Assembly: GCA_965222725.1 (NCBI GenBank) | Contig: OZ244969.1 | Span: forward strand, 5,704,001-5,768,000 | Source: GCA-2748575 sp965222725 | GTDB lineage: Bacteria; Pseudomonadota; Gammaproteobacteria; Pseudomonadales; Ketobacteraceae | DNA length: 64,000 bases | Reading direction: 5' to 3' | In this document: positions 36,363-44,835 of the stretch, piece after piece | Position numbering within the stretch: position 1 is the stretch's first letter | Layout: each line of letters starts with the position of its first letter | Position numbers and translations under genes: made by a program | Notes under the pieces: generated by a model | Database searches by the model: none | What the model saw: the letters and a program-made list of their open reading frames with translations, nothing else | What the model was told of the DNA's origin: nothing

Positions 36363-38531
36363 ATGTATCCCGGGGGTAACATGATGGGAATTAGCAGCGA
36401 CAAATCCTTAGCTTTTGTCGTTTATTGTTGTGTGTTTTTCTGCAGCGCCAGCGCCACGGCTAATAACAGCGGTGACCTGCTGGTAGATGAGCAATGGGCG
36501 ATAGAATCCTCTGTCAGCCACCTGACCAACACCCGTTTTGAAGCCGTGCCGGCCACCAGCACCGGTGAACCCAGGGGCACCTGCGCCACCACACCGGTGA
36601 TCAATGGCGACACCTATACCTGCGACAGTTTTACCGCCCCCAGCAACGGCGATGTGGATATTAACGTGGCCCATGCCTGGGAACTTATTCCTGCCGACGG
36701 CCCGGAAGTGGTGATTGGTTTGATCGATACCGGCATCGATTACCTGCATCCCGACCTGCGCGAAAAAGTGTGGAAAAACACCGGCGAAATGCTGTTTATT
36801 GATGCCAACACCAACGGCATTGATGACGGCTGCGAAGACGGTGTGGACCTGGACAGCAATGGCTATCCGGACGACTGCCACGGCATTAATACGCGGGTAA
36901 GCCGACTGCTGGCAGACGGCTCTCTGAATCCGCTGGCCGGTGATCCCATGGATACCGCTGTGGGCCATGGCACCAACATGGCAGGCGTGATGGGTGCCGT
37001 GGGTAATAACGGCAGTGCCGATTTTCACGGTGGCATTGTCGGTGTCACCGGCTTCCACAACAATATTCGCATCGCCACCTGCGCCGCTGCGGATCTGCAA
37101 TCTGATGTGTATGTCACCATTCCCGGGCTGATCGGTGCCTACGGTACCCACGATGCCATACTGGCCTGCTTTGATTACTTTGCCGCGCTCAGGGAGCGGG
37201 GTGTCAACCTTGTAGTGATTAATGGCTCCGGTGGTGCGTCTACACTCAACAACCTGAATAATATTATTATTCCAGTCGCCCAGGTGCGCGATAAATACCT
37301 GCTGAATACCCCTGCCATGAAAGCTGCGGTAGACCGGATCGCCGCACTGGATATTAATCTTGTGGTGGCCGCTGGGAATAACAGCTGGGATATCGACCGC
37401 GATCAGGACCGGGCCTACTTCCCGGCAGCGTTTTCACAGGACAACATTATTGCCGTGGGAGCCATTAACAATCAGGCAGAACCCTGGCGGTATTCCAGTT
37501 ACGGTCGCTGGTCGGTGGATGTTTTCGCCCCCGGTGAGCGTATTCTGAGTACCAACCCCAGAGCCGAAATTACCGGTACCACACCTGCCGAGTACGTGGT
37601 CAGTGACGGTACCTCCCAGGCCACCGCCTTTGTTTCCGGCATGATTGCCCTGGCAAAAAGCTACCCCGCCACGGCACACCTATCGGCAGAGGAACTGCGC
37701 CGGCTGCTGATCAGTTCAGGCAAGTCACTGGCGTCCATCGAAGCAAAAAGCGTATCCGGAAAACTGGCGCGCCTGGTGGATGACAACCAAAGCGGCATGA
37801 TCAACTGCAGCAACCAGCTGTTCGAGCGCCGTCACTGGCCCAGGGAAAACCAGACCCAGGTATTGCCGGGTAACTGGTTCCAACTGGAAGTGGCCAGCTA
37901 TAACTGCCATCAGGCGAGTGGTCAGGCGTATCTGACAGCCAGCATTTTTCCCACCGGGGAAAGTTTTCTGCTGCTGGATGATGGTAGCTATCCCGATAAA
38001 ACGGCTAATGACGGTATTTATACCGGACAATGGCTGGTACCGAATGAACTGGATACCTACCAGATCAGCTGGGGCACTGACACCGCCACTCAAATGCCGG
38101 ATATGATTGACCTGCATACCACCATCATTACCGATAACGACGCGGCCAATACCGAACGCAGCGGCAGCTGGTGGCTGACCATATTCCGCCCGGGCTTTTA
38201 CGGACACAATTACCGGATTGCCTACGAATCCGGCGAACGTGCCTTTACCTGGAAACCCCAGGTAACAGAAGCCGGCTATTATGAAGTGCTGGCCCACTGG
38301 CCCAGCTACAGTGGCTTTACCAGCCACGCGGAATACAGCATCTCGCATGGCAACAGCCATACGCAGCAACAAACCATGGTGGTGGCGGACCAGAGCCAGA
38401 ATGGCGGCCAATGGAATTCGCTGGGGGTTTACTGGTTCGGTGAAGGGGAATTCCCCGTGACACTCACCAACCAGAACATTGATGCGGCAGTGGTGGCCGA
38501 TGCCATCAAACTCAGGCCAGTATCGCCCTGA
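36363..38531 (+). CDS. Secreted subtilisin-like serine protease (S8)
   Basis: A protease of about 720 residues. Starts at 36363 or 36381 are both possible, the latter with GGGGGT ahead; either gives a signal peptide (KSLAFVVYCCVFFCSASATA). The triad is Asp in GLIDTGIDYLHPDL, His in VGHGTNMAGVM and Ser in SDGTSQATAFVSG, with AAGNN as the oxyanion strand. Between Asp and His there is an Asp/Cys-rich insert (DANTNGIDDGCEDG, DLDSNGYPDDCHG) resembling a calcium-binding loop with a disulfide. The C-terminal part has beta domains, the last like the golvesin C-terminal domain (YRIAYESGERAFTW, YYEVLAHWPSYS). It is probably an extracellular nutrient protease. Confidence 0.9.
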   Translation: MYPGGNMMGISSDKSLAFVVYCCVFFCSASATANNSGDLLVDEQWAIESSVSHLTNTRFEAVPATSTGEPRGTCATTPVINGDTYTCDSFTAPSNGDVDINVAHAWELIPADGPEVVIGLIDTGIDYLHPDLREKVWKNTGEMLFIDANTNGIDDGCEDGVDLDSNGYPDDCHGINTRVSRLLADGSLNPLAGDPMDTAVGHGTNMAGVMGAVGNNGSADFHGGIVGVTGFHNNIRIATCAAADLQSDVYVTIPGLIGAYGTHDAILACFDYFAALRERGVNLVVINGSGGASTLNNLNNIIIPVAQVRDKYLLNTPAMKAAVDRIAALDINLVVAAGNNSWDIDRDQDRAYFPAAFSQDNIIAVGAINNQAEPWRYSSYGRWSVDVFAPGERILSTNPRAEITGTTPAEYVVSDGTSQATAFVSGMIALAKSYPATAHLSAEELRRLLISSGKSLASIEAKSVSGKLARLVDDNQSGMINCSNQLFERRHWPRENQTQVLPGNWFQLEVASYNCHQASGQAYLTASIFPTGESFLLLDDGSYPDKTANDGIYTGQWLVPNELDTYQISWGTDTATQMPDMIDLHTTIITDNDAANTERSGSWWLTIFRPGFYGHNYRIAYESGERAFTWKPQVTEAGYYEVLAHWPSYSGFTSHAEYSISHGNSHTQQQTMVVADQSQNGGQWNSLGVYWFGEGEFPVTLTNQNIDAAVVADAIKLRPVSP

Positions 38532-38600
38532 AGCCTGCTGCTTTCAGAGCATTTTCAACACAAACGACACACACGACATAAAGAACATAAACAGAACAAA

Positions 38601-38626
38601 CAACAGGCGCCTTAAAGCGCCTGTTG
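38601..38626 (-). terminator. Terminator overlapping the egtD stop codon
   Basis: CAACAGGCGC and GCGCCTGTTG form a perfect 10-bp stem with a 6-base loop. On the minus strand the left arm holds the last egtD codons and TTTGTTCTGTTT follows. Confidence 0.75.
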
Positions 38627-39595
38627 CTCAAAGTAGAATACCGCAAACCAGTTCTTGTCATCGCGCCAGCAGTCCACCAGACCAAAACCGGCAGCCGCCG
38701 CCAGTTCACGAAAAGAATCTACGGAGTATTTGTGCGAGTTCTCTGTGTGAATGCTTTCATTGGCCTGGAAGGCAAAACGATGGCCATCCACCTTGACCGA
38801 CTGCTCGCACTGGCTCACCAGATGCATTTCGATTCTGTGATGATCCTCGCTGTAAACAGAACGGTGGGCAAACGCATCCAGTTCAAACTCCCCCTGCAGC
38901 TCGTTGTTAATACGCTGCAGCAGGTTTTTATTGAAGGCTTCCGTAACTCCATTGGCATCGTTGTAAGCATCCAGCAACACATGACGGTCCTTGATAAGAT
39001 CCACGCCAATCAGTAAACCGCCGCCTTTACCTACGGTTCGGGCAATCTTCTTGAGAAAGCCCAGGGCTGCCACCGGATCAAAATTGCCAATGGTGGAACC
39101 GGGAAAGAACACCACCCGTTTTTTTGCCGCACTCGCCTTAAAATAATCCGGCCGGGAAAACACCAGATCAAAGTCACCGGCGATAGGCTGCATTTCAATA
39201 TCCGGAAAGGCAGCACTTAAAGCTTCCACCGACTGCAACAGTGCCTCTTTGGATATCTCTACAGGGATATAGCTTTGCGGTGAATCCAGAGATTCAAGCA
39301 ACAGGCGGATTTTGGTGCCGGCACCGGAGCCCGGCTCAATAATGGTGACATCCGGACCAATGCGGTGAGCGATATCATCCATTACCTGATTCAGCAGCGA
39401 CAGTTCGGTGCGGGTAAGATAGTACTCATCCAGATCACAGATATCTTCAAAAAGCCGTGAACCGACTTCATCATAAAAATATTTACAAGGGAGCGTTTTC
39501 CGCTGCGCCGACAGCCCGGCGATCACATCCTGCCGAAAAGATTCCACAGCCTGCTCGACACTGATTTCTGTGGTCAGATCCAATAGTGCGCCCAT
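38612..39595 (-). CDS. egtD: L-histidine N-alpha-methyltransferase EgtD
   Basis: A 327-residue SAM-dependent enzyme that trimethylates histidine to hercynine, the first step of ergothioneine synthesis. Family marks are LPCKYFYDEVGSRLFEDIC and LDEYYLTRTE in the N-terminal part, the SAM site IEPGSGAGTKIRLLL, and VVFFPGSTIGNFDP in the middle; the C-terminus carries NESIHTENSHKYS, where substrate is held. The frame continues upstream, but ATG at 39595 with AAGGAA ahead gives the normal length. It is 29 bases after egtB, clearly one operon. Confidence 0.95.
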   Translation of the reverse strand: MGALLDLTTEISVEQAVESFRQDVIAGLSAQRKTLPCKYFYDEVGSRLFEDICDLDEYYLTRTELSLLNQVMDDIAHRIGPDVTIIEPGSGAGTKIRLLLESLDSPQSYIPVEISKEALLQSVEALSAAFPDIEMQPIAGDFDLVFSRPDYFKASAAKKRVVFFPGSTIGNFDPVAALGFLKKIARTVGKGGGLLIGVDLIKDRHVLLDAYNDANGVTEAFNKNLLQRINNELQGEFELDAFAHRSVYSEDHHRIEMHLVSQCEQSVKVDGHRFAFQANESIHTENSHKYSVDSFRELAAAAGFGLVDCWRDDKNWFAVFYFEQQAL

Positions 39596-39624
39596 AATGA
39601 TTCCTTGTTGTTGGTATTCTTCTG

Positions 39625-40902
39625 TTACTGGTCCTGAACCAGACGCAACCCGGTGAACTGCCAGTGCTGGTGGGGATAAAAGAAATTCCGGTAGCTTTTG
39701 CGAATATGGCTTGCCGGCGTAACACAGGAACCGCCCCGCAGCACATACTGGTTGCACATGAACTTGCCATTGTATTCACCGGCATTACCGGAGAACGGCT
39801 GAAAGCCCGGATAAGCACTGTAAGCACTGGCCGTCCATTCCCATACATCACCCCAGAACTGATAATGCTGTTCCCCTTCACGGGGATAGGGCCTTAACCG
39901 GCCACTTTCGTAAAAGTTGCCATCCGGGCGCTCTGCGCCATACAAGGACGCTGCCACTTCCCATTCAAATTCTGTGGGCAGACGCCTGCCGCACCAGCTG
40001 GCAAAAGCATTGGCTTCATAAAAGCTGATATGTGTTACGGGCGCCTGCAGTGCCAGGGGCTGCAAACCATTCAGGGTAAACTCAAACCAGGCATTGCCTC
40101 TTTTACGCCAATATGCCGGATATTTGTGACGCTCTCTTTGCACCCAATCCCAACCATCAGCCAGCCACAGGCCTGGTTCTTCGTAACCAGCGCTCTCAAC
40201 AAATTCCAGAAACTCACCATTGGTAACCAGCCGCGATCCAATGGTGGTACTGTGAACATATTGTTTGTGCCGGGGCTTTTCGTTGTCGTAACTGAAACTA
40301 CCACCAGCATGCCCTACTTCATAAACGCCTTCGGGAATGGGCAACCAGGATAAGGGAACAGCCCCACTGCCTGCGGCGGGCTGCTCACTGGAGCGGCTAT
40401 AAACAGGAAAAGCAGGATTCTGCAGAAAGGCATGTTTGATATCTGTCAGCATCAACTCCTGGTGCTGTTGCTCGTGGTTTAAACCCAACGTAATTAAAAA
40501 CGCCAGTGATTCATCCGCCGCCAACAACAAAGGTCCGATGCACTCATCCACATGGTCCCGGTAACGATAGATATCGGTAATAGTGGGCCGGGTTTGTGTG
40601 CCTCTTAAAGGCCGGGGAAACTGCTCACCAATACCGTTGTAATAGGAATTGAAAAGGTAGTTATAGCTCTCATCCAATACTTTGTAGCTTTTCAGATAAG
40701 GCTTGAGAATAAAAGTTTCAAAGAACCAGGTGGTGTGGGCAAGGTGCCAGCGAATCGGGCTGGCATCTGCCATGGACTGAATACACATATCCGCTTCGGA
40801 CAAGGGAGCGGCGATTTCCAGCGAGCGCTGGCGGACAGCCTGATAGTGGGCAGAAAGATCGGTAGTTAACCAGGCGGGTGTTTCAGGCTGCAGTATGGGC
40901 AT
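39625..40902 (-). CDS. egtB: Ergothioneine sulfoxide synthase EgtB
   Basis: A 425-residue non-haem iron enzyme joining hercynine to cysteine or gamma-glutamylcysteine. The N-terminal DinB-like domain carries the three-His iron site: a His in PIRWHLAHTTWFFE and two in NHEQQHQEL. The C-terminal sulfatase-modifying (FGE-like) domain has HAGGSFSYDNEKPRH, PTEFEWEVAASLYG and CNQYVLRGGSCVTP. With egtD it covers the two core steps; egtA, egtC and a lyase (egtE) are not in the window, as is usual for proteobacterial two-gene clusters. Confidence 0.95.
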   Translation of the reverse strand: MPILQPETPAWLTTDLSAHYQAVRQRSLEIAAPLSEADMCIQSMADASPIRWHLAHTTWFFETFILKPYLKSYKVLDESYNYLFNSYYNGIGEQFPRPLRGTQTRPTITDIYRYRDHVDECIGPLLLAADESLAFLITLGLNHEQQHQELMLTDIKHAFLQNPAFPVYSRSSEQPAAGSGAVPLSWLPIPEGVYEVGHAGGSFSYDNEKPRHKQYVHSTTIGSRLVTNGEFLEFVESAGYEEPGLWLADGWDWVQRERHKYPAYWRKRGNAWFEFTLNGLQPLALQAPVTHISFYEANAFASWCGRRLPTEFEWEVAASLYGAERPDGNFYESGRLRPYPREGEQHYQFWGDVWEWTASAYSAYPGFQPFSGNAGEYNGKFMCNQYVLRGGSCVTPASHIRKSYRNFFYPHQHWQFTGLRLVQDQ

Positions 40903-40989
40903 AGATTGGCCTCAGCTTTCGTATCAGTGATACCAGAATAATCCGAAATAATTCTTACAGAATGGCTGTTTTCGGCAATTATCCTCTTC

Positions 40990-41055
40990 GGTCTGTATTT
41001 TTTCGGGTAGCCGGCTGCAGTACTGCAGAAACTGCAAGCGGCCAAAATACAGACC
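40990..41055. promoter_or_regulatory. Long palindrome upstream of egtBD
   Basis: GGTCTGTATTTT (40990-41001) and AAAATACAGACC (41044-41055) are perfect 12-base inverted arms. Inside, GCCGGCTGCAG mirrors CTGCAAGCGGC almost perfectly. The structure is 66 bp long and lies between the dehydrogenase stop and the egtB start (both minus strand). It could terminate the upstream gene or regulate egtBD. Confidence 0.6.
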
Positions 41056-41095
41056 TTCTGAAAGAGACTAATCCTTGTGATTGCAAGATTCAACT

Positions 41096-41866
41096 TTAAC
41101 GGGGTGCCATACGGATAGAACCGTCCAGACGAACCACTTCACCGTTAAAGAAGCCGTTTTCCACCATATGGCATGCCAGCTGGGCATACTCAGGCGGATG
41201 GCCAAGACGCTTGGGAAACTGTGTCATTTCGATCAGCGGCTGTTTTACCTTGTCCGGTGCAGCATTCATCAGCGGCGTATTGAAAATACCCGGGGCAATG
41301 GTGTTCACACGAATACCGTACTGGGAAAGATCACGGGCGATGGGCAGCGTCATACCGATAACACCACCTTTTGAAGCACTGTAGGCCACCTGGCCCACCT
41401 GGCCGTCAAAGCCCGCTACAGAGGCTGTATTCACAATCACGCCACGTTCGCCGTCTTCGTTTACCGGTTCATTTTTTGCCATGGCTTCAGCAGCCAGACG
41501 CAGCACGTTGAAGGTGCCCACCAGGTTCACATTAATGACGGAGGAAAACACTTTCAGGCTGTGGGGGCCCTTGGAACCGAAGGTTTTCATCGCGGAACCG
41601 ATACCGGCACAGTTAACGCAGACATGCACGGCACCGAACTGGTCCAGGGTTTTCTGAATACCGGCCTGTACGGATTCTTCATCCGCCACGTTCACTTCAG
41701 CGTATCCGCAGTTTTCGCCCAGTTCTTCGGCCACCGCCTGACCCTGCTCTGCATTCAGATCAAAGATCATTACCTTGGCACCACGGCTCAGCATTTCCTC
41801 GGTGGTTGCGCGACCCAGACCGGATGCGCCACCGGTTACAACGGCGACTTTATCGTTTAACTCCAT
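41096..41866 (-). CDS. Short-chain dehydrogenase, 3-hydroxyacyl-CoA dehydrogenase type 2-like
   Basis: A 256-residue NAD-dependent oxidoreductase. The cofactor motif is TGGASGLG, followed by VNCAGIGSA, the catalytic Ser in VNTASVAGFDGQ, and YSASK with the catalytic Tyr and Lys. The sequence, especially LARDLSQYGIRVN-type and PGIFNTPLM segments, is close to the HSD17B10/FadB2x group that oxidises 3-hydroxyacyl-CoA, fitting the crotonase and thioesterase genes next door. RBS GAGGGAAT. Confidence 0.88.
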   Translation of the reverse strand: MELNDKVAVVTGGASGLGRATTEEMLSRGAKVMIFDLNAEQGQAVAEELGENCGYAEVNVADEESVQAGIQKTLDQFGAVHVCVNCAGIGSAMKTFGSKGPHSLKVFSSVINVNLVGTFNVLRLAAEAMAKNEPVNEDGERGVIVNTASVAGFDGQVGQVAYSASKGGVIGMTLPIARDLSQYGIRVNTIAPGIFNTPLMNAAPDKVKQPLIEMTQFPKRLGHPPEYAQLACHMVENGFFNGEVVRLDGSIRMAPR

Positions 41867-42215
41867 AAAATTCCCTCGCTAAATTGCACTACAAACAGGT
41901 TGTTGGTGATTTTGTGGCGAAAAGTATACACCTGCCAGGCAAGGCTGCCAGTGCCCGGATGTGACAAGTGATTAACTGATTTGGTCATTTTCACCCCGTT
42001 TATAGCCTTTTTGGACGTTGACGAAACTCTGGTCAGTTACGGTAGCATTGAGCCAGGGTTGAGATTTGACGGTTGACGCCATCTCTGACCGGATATGCCA
42101 GCAGACTGAACATTCCGGCCATTGTCCGGCACCCGTCGGCTTAATGACAATTAACCGGCATCTGGTTAAACAGCCAGCACTCATCCATTCAAGCCAGTAA
42201 ACGGAAAACCAGCAG
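41867..42215. other. Divergent intergenic region
   Basis: About 350 bases holding the promoters of the dehydrogenase (minus) and thioesterase (plus). I see no strong hairpin, ORF or repeat. Confidence 0.5.
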
Positions 42216-42812
42216 ATGTTTCGATTTATCCTTGCCCTTCTGATACTTCGGATAAAGCCCCGCAGTGATATTTTTGAACCGGTGGAGCGCCAGTTCCGGG
42301 TTAAACCCTGGGATCTGGATCTGAATGTTCACCTTAACAATGCCAAATACCTCAAGTATCTGGACAAAGGGCGCATCGAACATATTATTTACTGCAAACC
42401 CGTTCGCGCCCTGTATCAGCGTAAACTGAAACTGATTGTGGCCAACATTGAAATCAGTTATCTGCGTTCGCTGATGCCGTTCCAGAAATTTACCGTCAGT
42501 TCCCGGGTAACCGGCTGGGATCATAAATACGTGTATTATGAACAACAATTCCAGAGTGGCGGCAAGCTCTATGCTACCGCTATCATTCGTCTGGCGCTGC
42601 TGAAGGGTAACGAGTCCGCATCACCCAATCAGGTTTTTCAGCGGCTGACGGGTCAGGAGCAGGCACCGTCACTACCCGCTTCGGTGACTATGCTGAACCG
42701 GCTTATTCAGGCACAACGGGAAGAAAGCTCCGGCACCAACACAGAAAATCCAGGAAGCCCGGCAAACCGGGGTAACAGCAGCAAGCTGCTGGCAACCGAA
42801 CAGGAATCCTGA
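42216..42812 (+). CDS. Acyl-CoA thioesterase-like hotdog-fold protein
   Basis: A 198-residue protein with an N-terminal hydrophobic segment (MFRFILALLILRI) and a 4-hydroxybenzoyl-CoA thioesterase/hotdog domain: FRVKPWDLDLNVHLNNAKYLKYLDKGR, with the Asp-x-x-x-His-x-Asn-Asn pattern of YbgC-like enzymes. It resembles the THEM6-type thioesterases. The last 45 residues are Ser/Asn-rich and probably disordered. It precedes a crotonase gene by 50 bases on the same strand. Confidence 0.8.
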   Translation: MFRFILALLILRIKPRSDIFEPVERQFRVKPWDLDLNVHLNNAKYLKYLDKGRIEHIIYCKPVRALYQRKLKLIVANIEISYLRSLMPFQKFTVSSRVTGWDHKYVYYEQQFQSGGKLYATAIIRLALLKGNESASPNQVFQRLTGQEQAPSLPASVTMLNRLIQAQREESSGTNTENPGSPANRGNSSKLLATEQES

Positions 42813-42862
42813 ACCTGTTATTCCAATGAACAAGAACCAAGGAAACTCTACAAGGAAACTCT

Positions 42863-43642
42863 ATGAGCGCATCCGAAAACATTACCACCAAACTGGAAGA
42901 CGGTATTCTATCCATCTACTTCAACCGTCCGGATAAAAAGAACGCCCTGACCGGCGACATGTACACCGCGCTTTGCGAAGCCCTTGAAGAGCTGGACAAC
43001 AACCCTGAAGCACGGGTCGGTTTTATTACCGGTACCCGGGATTGTTTCACCGCGGGGAACGACCTGGCAGACTTTCTTAACAGCCCCCCGTCTACCGGCA
43101 GTGAACCACCGGTATTTCGCTTTCTGAAGACGCTCCCAAAGGTGGAAAAGCCACTGGTAGCAGCTGTTAATGGCCCGGCAGTTGGTATTGGCACCACCCT
43201 GCTGCTCCACTGCGATCTGGTCTATGCCGCCAGCGAAGCCAAATTACAATTACCCTTTGCCAGCCTGGGCGCCTGCCCGGAAGCCGGCTCTGCCCTGCTG
43301 CTGCCACAAACCATGGGTTACCAGAAAGCCGCCGAATTGTTGATGTTATGCGACTTTTTTAACGGCGAACAAGGCAAGGAATTCGGCCTGATTAACGAAG
43401 TTTTCTCCGCAGAAGACTATCAGGAAAAAGCCTATGAACAGGCGAAGCGCATTGCCCTGCAGCCGGCCAGTTCCATGCGCGTTACCAAGATGCTGCTGAA
43501 AAAATCCAACGCAAAGGCGCTGGAAGAAATCATGGAGATTGAAATGGAATACTTCGCCAAGATGCTGCGCAGCCCGGAAGCGAAAGAAGCTATTACGGCC
43601 TTTATGGAAAAGCGTAAACCGGATTTTACCCAGTTCAATTAA
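42863..43642 (+). CDS. Enoyl-CoA hydratase/isomerase family protein
   Basis: A 259-residue crotonase. The oxyanion-hole segments are FTAGNDLADFL and NGPAVGIGTTLLLHCDLVYA. The loop FASLGACPEAGSALLLPQ has a single acidic residue (Glu) in the position used by enoyl-CoA isomerases and some hydratases, and GNDLADF is typical of the peroxisomal isomerase-like (ECI2) group. The substrate cannot be inferred. It follows the thioesterase on the same strand and ends at a hairpin shared with the convergent crotonase gene. Confidence 0.9.
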   Translation: MSASENITTKLEDGILSIYFNRPDKKNALTGDMYTALCEALEELDNNPEARVGFITGTRDCFTAGNDLADFLNSPPSTGSEPPVFRFLKTLPKVEKPLVAAVNGPAVGIGTTLLLHCDLVYAASEAKLQLPFASLGACPEAGSALLLPQTMGYQKAAELLMLCDFFNGEQGKEFGLINEVFSAEDYQEKAYEQAKRIALQPASSMRVTKMLLKKSNAKALEEIMEIEMEYFAKMLRSPEAKEAITAFMEKRKPDFTQFN

Positions 43643-43661
43643 AGCTATCAGCAGGAACAAA

Positions 43662-43690
43662 CAAGGGGCTAACCGGGTTATAGCCCCTTG
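43662..43690. terminator. Bidirectional hairpin between two crotonase genes
   Basis: CAAGGGGCTA and TAGCCCCTTG form a perfect 10-bp stem with a 9-base loop. T-richness follows on the minus strand (TTTGTTCC); on the plus strand it is weak. Confidence 0.65.
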
Positions 43691-43748
43691 CCTGGTTATT
43701 CACAGAAATAATACTTCCCGTCCGACGACTCACTCAAACCAACAACAA

Positions 43749-44576
43749 TTACTTGCCTTTAAAAGTGGGCTTGCGCTTGTCCACAAAGGCGGTGACGCCT
43801 TCTTTAAAATCTTCAGTATAGGCACAGGCTCTGAAACTCTGGGATTCAGCTTCCAGCTGATCAGACAGGCTGGTGAACAGGCTGCTGTTAATCAGCATTT
43901 TGCTTTTGCCGTAACTGAAGGTAGGCCCTTGCAACAGCCGGTCCACCAGTTCATAGGCGGTGTTTTCAACAGCCTCTTTTGCCACTGCCTTGTTAACGAT
44001 GCCCATATCGGCCGCTTCTTTGCCGGAAAAACGCTCGGAGAGCAATATCAGTTCCGCCGCCTTCCGGGGCCCCACCAACCGTGGCAGAAAGAAGGTGGCA
44101 CCGCCATCCGGGCTGGTTCCCAGGCCGCTGTAGGCCAGAGTGAATACCGCTTCTTCGTGGGTTACGATAAAGTCACAGGCCAGCATCAGACTGAGCCCGT
44201 AACCCGCCGCACCGCCGTTTACCAGCCCCACCACCGGCTTGTACATATAACGCATCCAGCGAATGGCTTCATGGGCGCTCTCGATCAGTTCGCGGATTTC
44301 CTCCAGCAGAGCCGGTTCATCGTTGTCCCGAATAGGGTCGGCGAACCGGGGCAGATCGCCCCCTGCCATAAAAAAGCGGCCTTCGGCACGTAACACCACA
44401 CAACGAATGGAATTGTCGTGGTAGATCTCGTCCATGACTTCGCTGAGTTCTTCGGCCATGCCCACATTGATAGCATTCAACGCATCGGGGCGGGTCAGCG
44501 TGACTATGCCCAACCCGTGGCGGGCATCACTTTCGTTGCCTGATCCCCGTTCATAATTTACATACTGGTAGTTCAT
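43749..44576 (-). CDS. Enoyl-CoA hydratase/isomerase family protein
   Basis: A 275-residue crotonase. It has LTRPDALNAINVGMAEEL near the start, FMAGGDLPRFA and NGGAAGYGLSLMLACD as the oxyanion-hole segments, and FTLAYSGLGTSPDGGATFFLPRLVG, where Asp replaces the usual second Glu. That pattern (S-P-D-G-G) is common in hydratases with altered chemistry, such as cyclohexene-carboxyl-CoA or phenylacetate-type enzymes. RBS before its ATG is AGGGGGA. It is not a close copy of the convergent crotonase. Confidence 0.9.
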   Translation of the reverse strand: MNYQYVNYERGSGNESDARHGLGIVTLTRPDALNAINVGMAEELSEVMDEIYHDNSIRCVVLRAEGRFFMAGGDLPRFADPIRDNDEPALLEEIRELIESAHEAIRWMRYMYKPVVGLVNGGAAGYGLSLMLACDFIVTHEEAVFTLAYSGLGTSPDGGATFFLPRLVGPRKAAELILLSERFSGKEAADMGIVNKAVAKEAVENTAYELVDRLLQGPTFSYGKSKMLINSSLFTSLSDQLEAESQSFRACAYTEDFKEGVTAFVDKRKPTFKGK

Positions 44577-44660
44577 GTCTCCCCCTACTTCTCAGATTGT
44601 TCCAGTGCCGGGTAGCACAGTGTCAATTGTCAATATGTCACAAAAATGATCGCCACTATG

Positions 44661-44684
44661 ACACAGGTAATTTTTCCCCTGTGT
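44661..44684. promoter_or_regulatory. Inverted repeat upstream of the 25-codon ORF
   Basis: ACACAGG and CCTGTGT are perfect 7-base arms around 10 bases. It lies 50 bases before the small ORF and could be an operator. Confidence 0.35.
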
Positions 44685-44733
44685 TTCATACTCGTACTCA
44701 CTGTCGATAACGAGACAACCAAGGGGAAACGTA

Positions 44734-44811
44734 ATGAATTTTGATTTTACAACACTGGCACTGGGCTGGCTTGGCGCATTAATCCTGCTGGGCAGCGTTG
44801 TTCTGGCCTGA
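44734..44811 (+). CDS. 25-residue single-span membrane peptide
   Basis: MNFDFTTLALGWLGALILLG followed by SVVLA. It has AAGGGG about eight bases before the ATG. Residues 8-25 form one hydrophobic helix. It lies between two minus-strand genes and is read on the opposite strand, so it is not part of either. Small membrane peptides of this size often modulate larger membrane proteins. Translation is inferred from the ribosome-binding site and protein-like composition only. Confidence 0.5.
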   Translation: MNFDFTTLALGWLGALILLGSVVLA

Positions 44812-44835
44812 GACTTCCTGTTTCCGCCACCTCCA

